NCBI RefSeq assembly: GCF_017916505.1
Contig: NZ_JAFMSZ010000001.1
Location: 930,001 to 994,000, forward strand
Direction: 5' to 3'
Origin: Naasia sp. SYSU D00057
GTDB taxonomy: Bacteria > Actinomycetota > Actinomycetes > Actinomycetales > Microbacteriaceae
DNA length: 64,000 nt
Shown one piece after another: positions 37,194 through 44,932 of the stretch. Under the pieces are notes generated by a model, which was not told where the DNA came from, made no database searches, and saw only the letters and a list, made by a program, of their open reading frames with translations. A program made the position numbers and the translations under genes. Every line of letters begins with the position of its first letter. The stretch's first letter is position 1.

Positions 37194-37270
37194 CCCACCC
37201 GGCGCGATCTACGCGAGAAGCGGCAGGAATCCGGCGGCGCAGCCGCTTGCCGTACCGGGAGACTGCGGGA

Positions 37271-37732
37271 ATGACGATCACCTCCCCCTCCGCCGCAGCT
37301 CCGCTCGCGGTGGCCGCCGCCGCCCACTTCCGCGCCCGCCTCCGGTTCGAGACGGACGTGTCCGACGTCGCAGCGGCCCTCGACACCGGCGAGCCCGGCT
37401 TCGTCCTCGTCGACAGCCGCGGACACGCGGCGTGGGCGCAGGGCCGCCTGCCGGGTGCGGCGCACGTGCCCACCGCGACGATCCCGCAGGCTGCGCCGGA
37501 GCTCCTGGCGCCCGGCACCCCGGTCGTCGTCTACTGCTGGGGTCCCGGCTGCAACGGCGCCCAGAAGGCGGCACTCGCCTTCGCCGAGCTCGGACACCCG
37601 GTGCGGGAGATGCTCGGCGGGTTCGAGTACTGGGCGCGCGAGGGGCTGCCGGTGGAGACGGACGCGGGCGTCGACCGGCGCGTGCCCGATCCGCTCACGG
37701 CGCCGAGCACCGTCCCGGTCTGCGACTGCTGA
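37271..37732 (+). CDS. rhodanese-like domain protein
   Basis: 153 residues. A single rhodanese fold: VDSRGHAAWAQGRLPGAAHVP, then the active-site loop VVYCWGPGCNGAQKAA with C89 at the persulfide position. Likely a cytoplasmic sulfurtransferase or sulfur-relay protein. Ends with a CDC motif. Start ATG 37271 with GGGAG about 9 nt upstream; it ends 3 nt from convergent holA. Confidence 0.9.
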   Translation: MTITSPSAAAPLAVAAAAHFRARLRFETDVSDVAAALDTGEPGFVLVDSRGHAAWAQGRLPGAAHVPTATIPQAAPELLAPGTPVVVYCWGPGCNGAQKAALAFAELGHPVREMLGGFEYWAREGLPVETDAGVDRRVPDPLTAPSTVPVCDC

Positions 37733-37735
37733 GCG

Positions 37736-38746
37736 TCAGAGGGCGCCGCGGGCGGCGACACCGCGCACCATGCGCTCCAGTGCGTAGTGCGGGTCGCGGC
37801 CCGCGCCCTTGATCCGCTCGTCGGTGTCGGCGAGCAGCTCGAAGCATGCGCCGAGCCCGGCCTCGTTCCAGCCCTCGAGGTCGCGGCGCGCGCGGTCGAC
37901 CTGCCAGGGCGCGAGACCGAGCGACGACGCCACGGCGGGACCGGAGCCGCGCGCGCCCATCACCTTGGCCATGGTGCGCAGCTTCGCCGCGAAGGCGGCG
38001 ACCATCGGCACGGGATCGGAGCCGCCCGCGACGGCGTGCCGCAGCAGGGCGAGCGCGTCGCCGGTGCGGCCCGCGATGGCGGCGTCGGCGACCTTGAACG
38101 CGTTCGTCTCGATGCGCCCGCCGTAGTACTTGTCGACGACGCCCTCGGTGATCTCGTCGCTCGCATCGGAGATGAGCTGCGCGCAGGCGGCGGCGAGCTC
38201 GGCGAGGTCGTCGCTGAACGCGGCGAGCACCGCCCGCAGCGCGCCCGGCGTGATCCGGCGGCCCGCCGCGCGGAACTCCCCCGCGGCGAAGTCGTGCTTG
38301 TCCGCGTCCTTCTTCAGCTCCGGACACGCCACCTCGATGGCGCCGCCCGTGCCGGCGCGCACCGCGTCCAGCAGCCGTTTCCCGCGCACCCCGCCGCCGT
38401 GGCGCAGCACGATGTAGGCGTCGTCAGCCGGAGCGTCGAGGTAGGCGATCGCCTCGGTGAGGAAGTCGTCGCTGCATTTCTCGACGTTCGCGACGCGGAT
38501 GAGGCGCGGCTCGCCGAACAGCGAGGGACTGGCGAGCGTCACCAGCTCGCCGCGGGCGTAGGACGAGGCGTCGAGGTCGCTCACCTCGAGGCTCGGGTCC
38601 TCGGTGGAGAGGATGTCGCGCAGCCGCCGGGTCGCCCGGTCGGCGAGGAATGACTCGGGTCCGGACACGAGGACGACCGGCGCGGGGCGGATCGCGTTCC
38701 ACGCCAGCGCCGGCTTGGAAGCCGCTTTCGGTGCCCGGGTCGCCAC
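37736..38746 (-). CDS. holA: DNA polymerase III delta subunit
   Basis: 336 residues. PVVLVSGPESFLADRATRRL is the AAA-like N-terminal domain, and the C-terminal LGLAPWQVDRARRDLEGW and DERIKGAGRDPHYALERMV are family hallmarks. The clamp-loader subunit that opens the beta clamp. It follows comEC in the usual comEA-comEC-holA order but has its own leaderless-type promoter. Confidence 0.95.
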   Translation of the reverse strand: MATRAPKAASKPALAWNAIRPAPVVLVSGPESFLADRATRRLRDILSTEDPSLEVSDLDASSYARGELVTLASPSLFGEPRLIRVANVEKCSDDFLTEAIAYLDAPADDAYIVLRHGGGVRGKRLLDAVRAGTGGAIEVACPELKKDADKHDFAAGEFRAAGRRITPGALRAVLAAFSDDLAELAAACAQLISDASDEITEGVVDKYYGGRIETNAFKVADAAIAGRTGDALALLRHAVAGGSDPVPMVAAFAAKLRTMAKVMGARGSGPAVASSLGLAPWQVDRARRDLEGWNEAGLGACFELLADTDERIKGAGRDPHYALERMVRGVAARGAL

Positions 38747-38752
38747 GCATCA

Positions 38753-38758
38753 ACCCTA
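38753..38758 (-). promoter_or_regulatory. -10 element of holA
   Basis: TAGGGT on the minus strand, 6 nt before GTG 38746, just downstream of comEC. Confidence 0.5.
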
Positions 38759-38766
38759 ACCGCGGC

Positions 38767-41055
38767 CTACGACGCCGCCCGCTCGGTCCACACCGCGACG
38801 CCGGACGGGCCGGCGGCGACGAGGAGCATCCCGGAGCGGTCGGTGCGCAGGGCGGTCGTGCCGGTGCGGCGCAGGATGCCGAGGAGCCGTCGCGTCGGGT
38901 GCCCGTAGGTGTTGTCGCTCCCGCAGGAGATGAGGCCCACGCGTGCTCCGAGCCGCTCGTAGAGGGCGACGCTCTGGTCGGCCGAGCCGTGGTGAGCGAC
39001 CTTGACCACGTCGACCGGCCCCGGCCCTGCTCGACGCAGCATCGAGTTCTGCGCCTCCTCGCCGAGGTCGCCGAGGAACAGGGACTTGAGGCCGCCGCCC
39101 GTCACCTCGAGCACGACGCTCGCGTCGTTTCCCGGCTGCACCCCGGAGTCGGCCGGTGGCCAGAGCACCCGCCAGCGCAGGGCGCCGAGGACCCCCTCAT
39201 CTCCCGCCGCGACGGTGTGGACGCCGGCGCCGGACTCGGCGAAGCGCGCGGCCAGCCGGTCCGCGTCGGGGCCGTCGGAGGGCCCGATGAGGACGGTGTC
39301 GACCGCACCGACCAGGCTGGCGGCCGCGCCGACGTGGTCGAGGTCGAAGTGGGTGAGGACGAGCAGGTCGATGCGGGACGCACCGAGCCGCCTCCGGCAG
39401 TCGGTGAGCGCCTCGGGGTCGTCGCCCGCGTCGATGAGCGCGAAGCGGCCGCCGCTGCGGAGCACCGACGCATCGCCCTGCCCGATGTCGCAGGAGGCGA
39501 TCTGCCAGTCCGGCGGCATGGATGCGGCCCGCCCCAGCTGCGCGGCGGCGCCGGCGCCCAGGGCCGCGGCCACAAGGGCTGCGGCGATCGCCGCGGGCGG
39601 GCGCTGGCGGCGCAGCAGGGCGACGCCCGCGAGCAGCAGGACGGCGACGAGCAGGAGGGCACCCGACGCGCCCTCGGGCCACGGCACCCGGCCGGCCCCG
39701 ACCGCGCTCACCGCGCGGGCGACGGCGGCGATCCACGCCGACGGGAGCCAGCCGAGCGCGGTGAGGAGGTCGCCGACGGGCGGCGCGAGCGGGAGCACGA
39801 GGCACGCGGCGAGGCCGGCGAGGGTGGCGAGCGGGGCGGCGGGCGCGGCGAGCAGGTTGGCCGGCACGGCGGCCAGGGTCAGCGCAGGATCGAGCAGCAC
39901 GAGCACCGGCTGGCAGGCGAGCTGCGCGCACGCGGGCACGGCGAGCGCCGCCGCCAGCGGCCCGGGCACGACGCGGGCGAGCAGCTCGGTCGCGGGTCCG
40001 GCCAGCACGACGAGCCCGCCGGTGGCCGCGACGGACAGGGCGAATCCGGCGTCGCGCGCGAGCCAGGGGTCGGCGCACAGCAGCACGACCACTGCGGCGG
40101 CGAGCGCGGGCAGGCCGCCGCCCGCCCGGCCCCGGGAACCGGCTGCGAGGACGAGCACGCCCATGACCGCGGCGCGGAGGACGCTCGGCTGAGGCGTGAC
40201 GAGCACGACGAAGGCGAGCAGCGCGAGCCCGGCCAGGACGAGCCGGGGCCCGCGGCGGAGTCCGGCGACTCGCGCGAGCGCGAGCACCACCGCGACGACG
40301 ACGGCGCAGTTCGCCCCGGACACCGCGGTGAGGTGGCTGAGCGAGGCATCGCGCATGTCTTCGCGCAGAGCGGCGGGCAGGTCGCCGTCGGCTCCGATCG
40401 CGAGACCCGGCAGGAGGGCCGCTCCGTCGCCCGGCAGGCGGGCCGCGGAGGCGGCGAATCGCTCGCGCAGTGCGGCCGCCCAGGCGAGCCAGGGCGGGGC
40501 GGGCGCCAGCGGGCGCAGGCGCTCGGCGGAGCCGAGATAGGCGACGTCCTCTCCGGGCACGGCCGGCGCCAGGCGCACGCGAGCCTCGATGCGCGAGCCG
40601 ACACTGCCCGCGAGCGCCTGCTGGTCAGGCGATCCCGCGACGAAGAGCAGCACCGGGGTCCGGGCCGAGACGTCGATGCTGCCCCGGGTGAACCGGACGA
40701 GGTCAGCCTCGACGATCGTGCGCGTCAGCACGCCAGCGGTGCGCCGCGGCACGCCGGTGAGGACGAGCTCCGCGGTCCCGGCGTCCGCGAGCGCGCGGGT
40801 GAGCGCCGCGGGCGAGCGCTCCGGTGCTCGCACCGCGATCGCCGCCGCCGTCGCGGCCCCGGCACCGGCGAGGAGGGCCACCGCGACGAGGGCGGCCGCG
40901 AGCTGGACGCTGCGGCGGGCGGCGAGGACCGCCGCGGCAGCGACCGCCCCGAGCACGGGGGCCGCGACGGGAGCGAGCGCCGGCGTGCCCACGAGCAGCG
41001 CGGCACCCGCCCAGGCGCCGGCGGCGGCGGGGACGAGTCGGGCGTCGGCGCTCAC
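38767..41055 (-). CDS. comEC: ComEC/Rec2-family DNA-uptake channel protein
   Basis: 762 residues. N-terminal membrane helices and a DUF4131-like domain, a central Competence domain with LTAVSGANCAVVV, then a metallo-beta-lactamase-like C-terminal domain with LTHFDLDHVGA and KVAHHGSADQS. In competent bacteria it carries single-stranded DNA through the membrane; whether this organism is competent is not shown. The GTG overlaps the comEA stop (GTGA). Confidence 0.95.
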   Translation of the reverse strand: MSADARLVPAAAGAWAGAALLVGTPALAPVAAPVLGAVAAAAVLAARRSVQLAAALVAVALLAGAGAATAAAIAVRAPERSPAALTRALADAGTAELVLTGVPRRTAGVLTRTIVEADLVRFTRGSIDVSARTPVLLFVAGSPDQQALAGSVGSRIEARVRLAPAVPGEDVAYLGSAERLRPLAPAPPWLAWAAALRERFAASAARLPGDGAALLPGLAIGADGDLPAALREDMRDASLSHLTAVSGANCAVVVAVVLALARVAGLRRGPRLVLAGLALLAFVVLVTPQPSVLRAAVMGVLVLAAGSRGRAGGGLPALAAAVVVLLCADPWLARDAGFALSVAATGGLVVLAGPATELLARVVPGPLAAALAVPACAQLACQPVLVLLDPALTLAAVPANLLAAPAAPLATLAGLAACLVLPLAPPVGDLLTALGWLPSAWIAAVARAVSAVGAGRVPWPEGASGALLLVAVLLLAGVALLRRQRPPAAIAAALVAAALGAGAAAQLGRAASMPPDWQIASCDIGQGDASVLRSGGRFALIDAGDDPEALTDCRRRLGASRIDLLVLTHFDLDHVGAAASLVGAVDTVLIGPSDGPDADRLAARFAESGAGVHTVAAGDEGVLGALRWRVLWPPADSGVQPGNDASVVLEVTGGGLKSLFLGDLGEEAQNSMLRRAGPGPVDVVKVAHHGSADQSVALYERLGARVGLISCGSDNTYGHPTRRLLGILRRTGTTALRTDRSGMLLVAAGPSGVAVWTERAAS

Positions 41056-41633
41056 GGCAGCACGAGGTCCCGCAGCTCGCCGACGGTCTTCTCGCCGAGC
41101 CCCGGCACCTCGAGGAGGTCGTCGGCGGAGGCGAAGCCGCCGTGCTCCTCGCGCCACGCGAGGATGCGTGCGGCGAGCGCGGGACCGATGCCGGGCAGGG
41201 TGTCGAGCTGCTCGGCCGTGGCCGTGTTGAGGTCGACCCTGCCGGGCCCCGCGGCCACCGGCGGCGCCTCTCCCACCCGTGGCACCGCGAGCTGCTCGCC
41301 GTCGCTCACGCGGCGGGCGAGATTGATGCCACCGGCGTCGGCGTCGTCGGCGAGACCGCCGGCCGCGGCCACGGCATCCACGGCGCGGGAGCCGTCCGGC
41401 AGCGAGTAGAGGCCGGGCGCGCGCACGGCGCCGAGCACGTGCACGAGCAGGGTGGGCGCAGCCCGCGGCGACGCGGGCGGAGCCGGGGCGGGAACCGCGA
41501 CCGTCGTGCCGGCGGAGCCGACGGCGGAGACCAGCACCGCCACCGCGACCGCCACGAGCACCAGCACGACCGCTGCGCCGGTGCGGAGCCGGCGGCGGTC
41601 CGCACCGAAGAGCTGCGTCAGTCGGTCGTCCAC
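41052..41633 (-). CDS. comEA: ComEA-family DNA-binding protein
   Basis: 193 residues. One N-terminal membrane helix, a Pro/Ala linker, an SLBB-like domain (VHVLGAVRAPGLYSLPDG) and the helix-hairpin-helix DNA-binding module (VDLNTATAEQLDTLPGIGPALAARIL). It would capture DNA outside the membrane and pass it to ComEC. GTG 41633 sits 6 nt after a TACCGT. Confidence 0.95.
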   Translation of the reverse strand: MDDRLTQLFGADRRRLRTGAAVVLVLVAVAVAVLVSAVGSAGTTVAVPAPAPPASPRAAPTLLVHVLGAVRAPGLYSLPDGSRAVDAVAAAGGLADDADAGGINLARRVSDGEQLAVPRVGEAPPVAAGPGRVDLNTATAEQLDTLPGIGPALAARILAWREEHGGFASADDLLEVPGLGEKTVGELRDLVLP

Positions 41634-41639
41634 GCCGGA

Positions 41640-41645
41640 ACGGTA
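41640..41645 (-). promoter_or_regulatory. -10 element of comEA-comEC
   Basis: TACCGT on the minus strand, 6 nt before GTG 41633. The rest of the divergent gap (41646-41825) shows no clear promoter for the rightward gene. Confidence 0.5.
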
Positions 41646-41825
41646 GGCAACGCGGCCACCGGAGGACGCACCTCCGGCAGGGCGGCGGGAAACGTCCCTA
41701 GCGCCCTTCCTGGGGAGGAGCCAAGGGGTGGACAGAGAGGTCTAGCGGAGGCCTACCGTGGCCCAGGGGCGCGGTGTCCCCCCGAGTCCGTCCCTCCCCG
41801 GCCGGGCCGGGACAGGGAGGCGGCG

Positions 41826-43310
41826 ATGGCGGACTCGCTCGACGCGACCCCGGTCGCGCCCGGGCGGCAGCGCGCGACCCCGAGCGTGCCGGGCCCGAGG
41901 CGCGCTTCTTCGGCGGCGCCCGGCCGGCGGCGCGCGGTGTCGCGGCACAAGCGCACCCGGCGCGTGCCGACCGGCCGTCGCGCCCTCGTCGAGCTGGGCC
42001 TGCCCGCCCTCGTCCTCGCGGCCCTGGTCGCCGCGATCGTGGCCCTCTGGTCGGTGCCGGGCGAGCGCACCGGGCCGCTGCCCGCGGGCGTCACGCTGGC
42101 CGGCTCGATCGCCACCGTCGTGCTCGTCCTCCCGGTCGCCCGGCTGAGCGGCGTCGGGGTCCCCGGCGCGGTGCTGGCGGCGGCGTTCGCCGCCCTGGCC
42201 CCGCCGGCCGTCGCCGCCGCCCGCGTCGGCGTGCCCGAGCACCTCGCGGTCGTCGCACTGCTCGCGGCCGTCCTGCTCCTCGCGATCCGCTACAGCCCCA
42301 GGGTGACCCTGCCGATCGCCGCGCTCCTGGCCGCCGCGGCCACCGCGCTCAGCCCGCTCGCCCTCGCGGCGGCCCCGTTCCTCGCGCGGCAGGCGCTCAC
42401 CCGGCTGCGCCGACGGCACCGCATTCCGACCCTCCCTCTCGCGGGCGCGATCTACTTCGCGGGCACCGCGGCGGGCTGGGCGCTCCTCAGCCTGAACTCG
42501 GAGGCGGCACCCGTGGCCGGCGCCGCGACCGCCGCCGACTGGGTGACCACGTTCCCCGCCGGGGCGGTCGCGGCGGTCGCGGCACTCGCCTTCGGTCTGG
42601 TGGACCGCTCGCTGCGTCCCCTCGCGGGCTTCGCGCTGACCGTCCTCGTCCTCTCCTTCTGGCCGGACGGCGACGAGTCCACGCGGCTCACCGTCCTGCT
42701 CACGCCCGCGCTCGCGATCCTCGTCGGCGCCGCCCTGGACCGCATCCTGCGGTGGACGCGCGGCAGGACGCTGCCGACCATCGCCGCCGTCATCGCCGCC
42801 GCCCTCGTCGTCTCGAGCGGCGCCGCCGCCTCCGTGGCCGCGGCTGTGACGAGCGAGAACCGCTCCTCGGAGCCCGCCGCTCCCGGCCCCTCGTCGACGA
42901 CCCCGGCTCCGACCGCTTCCCCGCGAGCCACGCCGGCGCCGGGTGCGGCCGCCCGGGCCGCCGTCGGCGCCGAGCTCGCTCAGAACCCGCGGCTCGCGCT
43001 CTCGCCCGGCGCGCGCGCCCTGCTCACCGACGGAGCCGTCGACCGCCGCATCCCCGTCGTGCTCGCCCAGCTGCTGAGCCGGCACGACGTGACCGTGGCC
43101 GACTTCCCCGCCGCCGACGGCGACGACCCTTCCGCCCGTCGGCGGGTCTTCGTCACCCAGCTGGACGGGGAGCAGCTCGGCACCGGCGGCGCATCGATGA
43201 CGGCGCTGACCTCGTTCCTCGCCGCCCTCACCGGCGACTTCACCGTCGAGTCGGTCACCGTGACCGGCGACGGCGTGCTCGCGACCTTCCCCACGGCCCC
43301 CGCCGACTGA
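41826..43310 (+). CDS. polytopic membrane protein with extracytoplasmic C-terminal domain
   Basis: 494 residues, family not recognised. An Arg-rich cytoplasmic tail of about 55 residues, nine or ten membrane helices (55-355), then a Ser/Thr/Pro/Ala linker and a C-terminal domain of about 115 residues outside the cell. The helical part resembles glycosyltransferase-39/87-like membrane proteins in overall layout, but I see no catalytic motif. AGGGAGG precedes the ATG. It is 11 nt upstream of a DUF4397 gene and in an apparent operon with a class F sortase, suggesting a cell-surface role. Confidence 0.75.
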   Translation: MADSLDATPVAPGRQRATPSVPGPRRASSAAPGRRRAVSRHKRTRRVPTGRRALVELGLPALVLAALVAAIVALWSVPGERTGPLPAGVTLAGSIATVVLVLPVARLSGVGVPGAVLAAAFAALAPPAVAAARVGVPEHLAVVALLAAVLLLAIRYSPRVTLPIAALLAAAATALSPLALAAAPFLARQALTRLRRRHRIPTLPLAGAIYFAGTAAGWALLSLNSEAAPVAGAATAADWVTTFPAGAVAAVAALAFGLVDRSLRPLAGFALTVLVLSFWPDGDESTRLTVLLTPALAILVGAALDRILRWTRGRTLPTIAAVIAAALVVSSGAAASVAAAVTSENRSSEPAAPGPSSTTPAPTASPRATPAPGAAARAAVGAELAQNPRLALSPGARALLTDGAVDRRIPVVLAQLLSRHDVTVADFPAADGDDPSARRRVFVTQLDGEQLGTGGASMTALTSFLAALTGDFTVESVTVTGDGVLATFPTAPAD

Positions 43311-43321
43311 ACAGGAGCATC

Positions 43322-44166
43322 ATGCGCCGCACCGGACTCGCCCTCGGCCTCGCACTGGCCCTCACCGCACTCGCGGCCCCCGCTGGAGCCGTCGCGGCCA
43401 GGGCGACGACGTCGGGTACCTGCGTGTCGCCCACCTCTCCCCCGACGCCGCGGCGGCCGACGTCTCGCTCAGCGCGCTGGCAGGCGGGACGACGTTCTAC
43501 GAGCTGTCCGGGGTGCCCTACGGCGGGGTGTCCAAGTACATGCCGCTCGCGCCGGGCACCTACGCGCTCGGCATGGCGCCCACCGAGCCCGGCACCAACA
43601 CGCCCGTGGTGACGGCGGAGGTGCAGGTCGCCTCCGGGACCGCGGTCACCCTCGCCGCCCTCGGCCCCAACGCCACCATCCACATCGCCACCATCGAGGA
43701 CGACCTCACGCCGCCCCCGGCGGGCACGTCACGAGCGCGGGTGGTGCAGGCCTCGACCACGCAGGACGACATCAGCGTGCGCACGGCGGACGGCACCGAG
43801 CTCGCCGCGAACGCGGTGTTCGAGTCGGTCGGCGACTACGTCGACCTGCCGCCGGGCCGGGTCGATCTCACCCTCACCACGCCGGACGGGGACACCCCGG
43901 CCGCCGTCGAGCTGCGCGACGCGGCGGCTCAGACGATCTTCCTCCTCGACTCGTCCTCCGGGGAGCTCACCGCCCTCGCCGTGGTGGACAGCGCCGGCGT
44001 CACCGAGACCCCGGTCGGCGGGGTCGCGACCGGTGGCGGCGCTCTCGCGGTGCAGGCCGGGTCGGCGACCGCGACGGCCGCGGGCCTCGGCCTCCTCGCG
44101 GCGCTCGCTCTCGTACTGACCACGGGCCTGGCCCTCGCGCGGCAAGCGGAGCGGCGCGGTGCGTGA
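43322..44166 (+). pseudogene. DUF4397 surface protein, frameshifted
   Basis: A strong AGGAG precedes ATG 43322, which encodes a clear signal peptide (RRTGLALGLALALTALAAP). The mature domain continues in a different frame: GYLRVAHLSPDAAAADVSL and GGVSKYMPLAPGTYALGM are typical DUF4397. Reading one C more at 43397-43400 (GGCCAGGG to GGCCCAGGG) joins them seamlessly and gives 281 residues. The C-terminus has a membrane helix and basic tail like a sortase substrate, preceded by GGVATGGG. Either a sequencing error or a real inactivation; the domain downstream shows no further damage. Confidence 0.75.
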
Positions 44167-44848
44167 GCCGCGCCATCGGGCCGCGCTCCGCCGGCCCCGG
44201 CACCGGGCGGCGCGCTCGAGCTGGCGGACCGCCGTTGCCGGAACCGCCGTCCTCGCCGCGCTGACGGGCGGCGCGGCCGCGGCCAGCGCCGCCGTGCCGC
44301 GCCCCGGTCCGGTCGTCGTGCCGGTCTCGGCAGCGTGGGCCGCGCCGGGGATCGAGGCGGCCGGGCTGCAGGATCCGCGTCCCCTGGACGACGGCGCGCC
44401 CGCGCCCGGCGTACTCCCCGCGAGGGTCGTCATCCCGGACATCGCGGTCGACGCCGAGCTCGCCCCGCTCGCGCTCGGCGCCGACGGGGTCCTTCCGCCG
44501 CCCGCCGACCTCGACAGCGCCGGGTGGTACTCCGGCAGCGCCGTGCCCGGCGCGGTGGGCCCCGCGGTGCTGGCGGGGCACGTCGACGACACGTCCCGGG
44601 CGGGGGTCTTCGCGCGCCTGGTCGAGCTGCGGCCCGGCGCGCGCATCCAGGTCCTGCTGAGCGACGGCACGACCCGCGACTACGCCGTCACCGGCAGCGC
44701 CGACGTCGCCAAGGCCGAGTTCCCGACGGAGTCGGTCTACGGGCCGACGCCGGACTCGCAGCTGCGGCTCATCACCTGCAACGGCCCGTACGACTTCGGG
44801 GCCCGGCACTACCGGAACAACCTCGTCGTGTTCGCGACCGCCGTCTGA
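44159..44848 (+). CDS. class F sortase
   Basis: 229 residues. One N-terminal membrane helix, then the sortase barrel: ARVVIPDIAVDAELAPLAL, catalytic H141 in LAGHVDD, C207 in RLITCNG and R219 in HYRNNLVVF. Class F sortases of Actinobacteria attach or process surface proteins; the adjacent DUF4397 protein is the obvious candidate substrate. GTG 44159 overlaps the end of that gene by 8 nt. Confidence 0.93.
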   Translation: MREPRHRAALRRPRHRAARSSWRTAVAGTAVLAALTGGAAAASAAVPRPGPVVVPVSAAWAAPGIEAAGLQDPRPLDDGAPAPGVLPARVVIPDIAVDAELAPLALGADGVLPPPADLDSAGWYSGSAVPGAVGPAVLAGHVDDTSRAGVFARLVELRPGARIQVLLSDGTTRDYAVTGSADVAKAEFPTESVYGPTPDSQLRLITCNGPYDFGARHYRNNLVVFATAV

Positions 44849-44850
44849 CG

Positions 44851-44905
44851 CCGAGCGCGCCCCGAAACACCGAGCGCACCCTGGGCACAGGGTGCGCTCG
44901 GTGTT
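44851..44905. repeat. 55-bp palindromic repeat, copy A
   Basis: Contains a perfect 18-bp inverted repeat, AACACCGAGCGCACCCTG (44866-44883) and its complement (44888-44905), with a GGCA loop. A second copy at 58707-58761 agrees at 49 of 55 positions. It lies between the convergent sortase and leuS genes, so it could also terminate transcription. Confidence 0.7.
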
Positions 44906-44932
44906 CTAGGGCGCTCTCGACGGAAGGGGTCG

